A stretch of DNA of 32,523 nucleotides from JANSXG01 sp965652425 (GTDB lineage Bacteria; Planctomycetota; Phycisphaerae; Phycisphaerales; UBA1924), in NCBI GenBank assembly GCA_965652425.1, contig CBFGVX010000030.1:1-32523 (forward strand), read 5' to 3'. Below the pieces are notes generated by a model that was not told where the DNA came from, ran no database searches, and saw nothing but the letters and a program-made list of their open reading frames with translations. This document shows positions 29,614 to 32,523 of the stretch, one piece after another. The position numbers and the translations under genes are program-made. Position 1 is the first letter of the stretch; each line of letters opens with the position of its first letter.

Positions 29614-31179
29614 ATGATCCGTGGACTCATTCATCCGCTGCTGTTGCTGATTGCTCTGGCTGCTCACACGAGCAGCGTTCGGGGGCAATCGATCATCGAG
29701 TTCGAGACCGTCTCGGTGTTCGAAACACCCAGCGGCGGAGCCGAGATCATCGCCTACGACCCGGCCAACCGTCAGTTCCTGGTCACTTCCGGCACATCGA
29801 TCGAGTTCATCGCGATTGACGAGCAGTCCCTCGCGCTCGGCTCGTTGACGACCCTCGACCTGCGCCCGCAGCACCCGTGGCTGGGCAGCGTCTCCAGCGT
29901 TGCCGTCGACCCAGCCGGGCGGGGCTTTGCCGCCGCCGCGCTGATCCCCACCGCCAACACTTCCCAGCGGGGACGCATCGCGTTCATCGATCTCGCCTCA
30001 CGCTCGATCCTCACCACTATCGAAGTCGGCTACCACCCCGACTGCGTCGCGTTCACGCCCAGCGGCGTACGCCTGCTCACCGCTGACGAGGGCGAGCGCT
30101 CGGTCGATCCATCGCGCGAAGACCCGCCGGGCGGCATCAGCATCATCGACCTCTCTTCGGTGGTCGATACCGGCGACCTTCGCGGCATCGGCCAGAGCGC
30201 GGTGCGCAGCCACGATTTCACGGCGTCTTCGCTCGCTCCCGGCGTCTCGCTTGACGGCCTGCGGATCGCACCGGATCGACGCGATCGCCCCCACCTCGAT
30301 ATCGAACCCGAATACCTTGCCCCGTCCGACTCCGATGTCTGGGTGTCCCTGCAGGAAAACAACGCGCTCGCGCGCTTCCGATTCGCGACCGGCCAGTGGG
30401 ACCTGATCGTGCCGCTCGGGCTGCGCAGCGTGAGTATCGACGCCTCCGATCGCGACGGCTCCAACGCGAGCACCGCCCAGGTGCTGGCGATGCCGATGCC
30501 CGACACCATCGTCCGTTTCCGGTCCGGAGAGCGGGAATACCTCGCGACCGTCGACGAGGGCGACACGCGGGACACCGACGAAGCTCGCGCCGGCCAGATG
30601 CCGATCGATCCTGGGTTCAAGCGTGCTCTGGAACTCATCGCCGGCCCGGATCCGCTCTCGGACGCGAAGCTCGGTCGATTGAAGATCTCGGTGCCGGACA
30701 GCGACCCAGACGGCGACGGCGATCTCGACCGGCTCGTGGCCTTCGGGACGCGGAGCATCTCGATCTACGATGCCACCACCGGCGCCCTGATCTCCGAAAC
30801 CGGGGGCCTGCTGGAGCAGATCTCCCGCATCTCGTTCCCGGCCCTCTTCAACGCCGATGTCGGCAGCCCGGACGAGTACGACCGCCGTTCCGATGACCGC
30901 GGCCCCGAGCCCGAAGCCCTCTCGTTCGCGATGGTCGGCTCGACCCCGTATCTCTTCGTCGGCCTCGAACGCCCCGGCCCGCTGATCGCCTTCGATGTCT
31001 CCGATCCCGTCCGACCGCTCCCGGTCGCCCTGACCAACCACACCGCCTCCGATCGGCACGGCGTCGCCCCGGAGGGCTCGGTCACGCTGACGATCGACTC
31101 CGCCCACTACCTCGCCGTCGCATACGAAGTCTCAGGAACCGTGGCCCTGTACCAACTGCGGCCGAGCCGCCTTCGCTGA
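29614..31179 (+). CDS. Secreted beta-propeller protein, choice-of-anchor I-like
   Basis: A 521-residue exported protein with signal peptide IHPLLLLIALAAHTSSVRGQ. The rest is beta-propeller-like and matches the choice-of-anchor I or mesenchyme-specific-glycoprotein-like family. Typical blade motifs are SVAVDPAGRGFAAAAL, YHPDCVAFTPSGVRLLTAD, then DLEPEYLAP-type IEPEYLAPSDSDVWVSLQEN and NALARF, with SDPDGDGDLDRLVAFGTRSI and GPEPEALSFAMVGSTPYLFV later. A DPDGDGDLD stretch looks like a calcium-binding loop. No C-terminal sorting signal is seen, unlike many relatives. The ATG at 29614 begins the signal peptide; no clear ribosome site precedes it. Biochemical role unknown. Confidence 0.8.
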   Translation: MIRGLIHPLLLLIALAAHTSSVRGQSIIEFETVSVFETPSGGAEIIAYDPANRQFLVTSGTSIEFIAIDEQSLALGSLTTLDLRPQHPWLGSVSSVAVDPAGRGFAAAALIPTANTSQRGRIAFIDLASRSILTTIEVGYHPDCVAFTPSGVRLLTADEGERSVDPSREDPPGGISIIDLSSVVDTGDLRGIGQSAVRSHDFTASSLAPGVSLDGLRIAPDRRDRPHLDIEPEYLAPSDSDVWVSLQENNALARFRFATGQWDLIVPLGLRSVSIDASDRDGSNASTAQVLAMPMPDTIVRFRSGEREYLATVDEGDTRDTDEARAGQMPIDPGFKRALELIAGPDPLSDAKLGRLKISVPDSDPDGDGDLDRLVAFGTRSISIYDATTGALISETGGLLEQISRISFPALFNADVGSPDEYDRRSDDRGPEPEALSFAMVGSTPYLFVGLERPGPLIAFDVSDPVRPLPVALTNHTASDRHGVAPEGSVTLTIDSAHYLAVAYEVSGTVALYQLRPSRLR

Positions 31180-31236
31180 TCGCTTCTCGGTGCCTTGCGG
31201 TACCATCTCGCGTATCCGCCCACCCGCGAGGATGCC

Positions 31237-31974
31237 ATGCCCGATACCGCCCCATCACCACGCGCCGCCACGATCGCCTGCACCGCAGTCACCCTTATGG
31301 GATTTGGAATCTTCGGGCTGATCGCCGCCATCGACCCGGCCCGCTTCGACCACCTCGCGCGGAAAGACAACTTCGCCGACACCGGCCTGATCGAGCACCT
31401 CACCGTCGGCGTGCTGATCCCAGGGATCATCGCGGCGATCTACACCCTCATCCGCTTCCGACGCCTGCTTCCCACCGGCTGGGCTCAGCTCTGGCTCGTG
31501 ATGTGGACGCTCGCCTGCATCTACTTCGCCGGCGAAGAATGCAGTTGGGGCCAGTGGTATCTCGAATTCGAAACCCCCGAAGAACTGACCGGGCTCAACG
31601 ATCAGGGTGAGTTCAACCTGCACAACATGAGCTCCTGGCTCGACCAGAAGCCGCGCACCCTCGTCGAACTGTTCGTGATCGTCGCGGGATTCCTGCTGCC
31701 GGTCGTTCTCCATTTCAAACGCGGCTCGAACACTCAGGAACCCGTTGGATTCGTCGAGAAGCACCTGCCCTGGACGCTCGCACCCGCCATGTGCTGGGCC
31801 GCGGCGGGCGTGTTCTTCTTCCAGCGCTTCGCGACGGTCACCGACAACGCCTGGCTGGATCGCATGGGCACCTCCGAGTTCCGCGAACTCGGCGTCGCCT
31901 GGTTCCTGTCGCTGTATCTGATGTCGTACTGGCTGCGGTTACGAACAGTCCATCGGAACCGGACCGACGAATGA
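31237..31974 (+). CDS. Uncharacterised polytopic membrane protein with GEExSWGQ motif
   Basis: A 245-residue protein with about six membrane segments (VTLMGFGIFGLIAAI, EHLTVGVLIPGIIAAIYTLI, WAQLWLVMWTLACIYFA, LFVIVAGFLLPVVL, LAPAMCWAAAGVFFF and GVAWFLSLYLMSYWL). Between the third and fourth is a conserved-looking stretch FAGEECSWGQWYLEFETPEE and, shortly after, NDQGEFNLHN. I recognise the GEExSWGQ...NxQGExNLHN pattern from other uncharacterised bacterial membrane proteins but know no function. The acidic, His-containing motif at the membrane face would suit metal binding or catalysis. The ATG at 31237 has GAGGA about 4 bases upstream; a TTG at 31195 is less likely. Confidence 0.72.
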   Translation: MPDTAPSPRAATIACTAVTLMGFGIFGLIAAIDPARFDHLARKDNFADTGLIEHLTVGVLIPGIIAAIYTLIRFRRLLPTGWAQLWLVMWTLACIYFAGEECSWGQWYLEFETPEELTGLNDQGEFNLHNMSSWLDQKPRTLVELFVIVAGFLLPVVLHFKRGSNTQEPVGFVEKHLPWTLAPAMCWAAAGVFFFQRFATVTDNAWLDRMGTSEFRELGVAWFLSLYLMSYWLRLRTVHRNRTDE

Positions 31975-32001
31975 TTGAATCTCATGAGAGCCGGCGACCA
32001 G

Positions 32002-32523
32002 TCAGGCGGCTGGTTCTGAGCCCGTCGCACCGGAAAGTGCTTTCAGTGCCGTCGAGCCGTTATCACGAATCTGCATAGAATCAAGGAATTCGGCAAGCGG
32101 GATTGCCATTCCGATATGACTCATCCCGCCATCGGCTGTGTTTTGAACAGCGACAGAGATTCCGACAAGTTCACCGTTTGCGTTAAACACCGGACCGCCA
32201 CTGTTGCCAGGCGCGATGGATGCGTCCATGTGGATGAACTCAGTTCCCATGAATGCTCCGACCTTGGAAACAACCCCCTTCGTAAGCATGCCGCGATTCT
32301 CGATATGCAGCGGAGTGCCTGCGACAAACAGATCGTCTCCAACTCTGACCGGCTCGGACGCGACAGCGGCAACAGGCAGCTTCGTTGAACCAACCAAGAT
32401 CACCGCTGCGTCACGCTCCTCGTCAATCTTTACAACAACGCCGAGGTACGAGTTCCCCTCATCCTCGACCTCCAGAATCTTCGAATCGCCGACGACATGC
32501 GCGTTCGTCAAGACCAGTCCCGA
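32002..32523 (-). CDS. Trypsin/HtrA-like serine protease (5' end outside window)
   Basis: The reading frame enters from the right edge, so the N-terminus is missing. The visible 173 residues hold the S1C/trypsin core with the full catalytic triad: His in LTNAHVVGD, Asp in EERDAAVILV and Ser in APGNSGGPVFN. The motif GDDLFVAGTPL and the C-terminal MSHIGMAIPLAEFLDSM also match HtrA/DegP proteases. It stops after the protease domain with a 20-residue tail, so it lacks the PDZ domains of DegP. It converges on the membrane protein gene with 27 bases between. A substrate is not predictable. Confidence 0.88.
   Translation of the reverse strand, partial: SGLVLTNAHVVGDSKILEVEDEGNSYLGVVVKIDEERDAAVILVGSTKLPVAAVASEPVRVGDDLFVAGTPLHIENRGMLTKGVVSKVGAFMGTEFIHMDASIAPGNSGGPVFNANGELVGISVAVQNTADGGMSHIGMAIPLAEFLDSMQIRDNGSTALKALSGATGSEPAA

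Overview
The window is GC-rich, densely packed bacterial chromosome with both strands used. It has no rRNA, tRNA, CRISPR array, transposase or phage gene that I can see. The gene complement points to Planctomycetota, most likely Phycisphaerae: an enlarged leucyl-tRNA synthetase, a SecG with a long Pro/Thr-rich tail, an mraZ gene with no cell-wall cluster beside it, many GTG starts, and intergenic palindromes of a kind common in planctomycete genomes. This lineage call is inference from gene content; no marker RNA is present.

Layout. 1-3.9 kb: end of a Fur-family repressor, elongation factor P, a GNAT acetyltransferase, then a convergent secreted M28 zinc peptidase. 3.9-9.3 kb: a plus-strand block of a DUF1015 protein, a small MscS-type channel, a membrane protein, serA and serC (the first two steps of serine synthesis), closed by a clear intrinsic terminator. 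9.4-12.8 kb: a very large membrane histidine kinase with five PAS-like sensor modules. 12.8-13.75 kb, minus strand: mraZ with a 10-bp-periodic operator upstream and a roughly 350-base hairpin-rich, apparently non-coding stretch downstream that ends in its own intrinsic terminator.

13.9-17.3 kb: a flavin-reductase-like protein, an intact amidohydrolase, and a minus-strand pair of a lipoprotein and an amidohydrolase-fold protein that has lost its metal ligands. 17.5-23.4 kb: a plus-strand run of a secreted TPR-like protein, tpiA, secG, yicC, an APH-fold kinase and a secreted PDZ protein. 23.4-28.6 kb, minus strand: folC, a small lipoprotein and leuS. 28.7-32.5 kb: a LOG-family nucleosidase, a secreted beta-propeller protein, a polytopic membrane protein, and the 3' part of a trypsin/HtrA-like protease cut by the window edge.

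Most of this is housekeeping chromosome (translation, serine and folate metabolism, glycolysis, secretion). The points most worth a second look are the structured region downstream of mraZ, the MraZ operator array, the ligand-less amidohydrolase, a Glu-to-Gln change at the expected catalytic position of SerA, the DUF1015 protein next to serine synthesis, and a set of genes whose -10-like element sits only 6-9 bases before the start codon, which suggests leaderless mRNAs.
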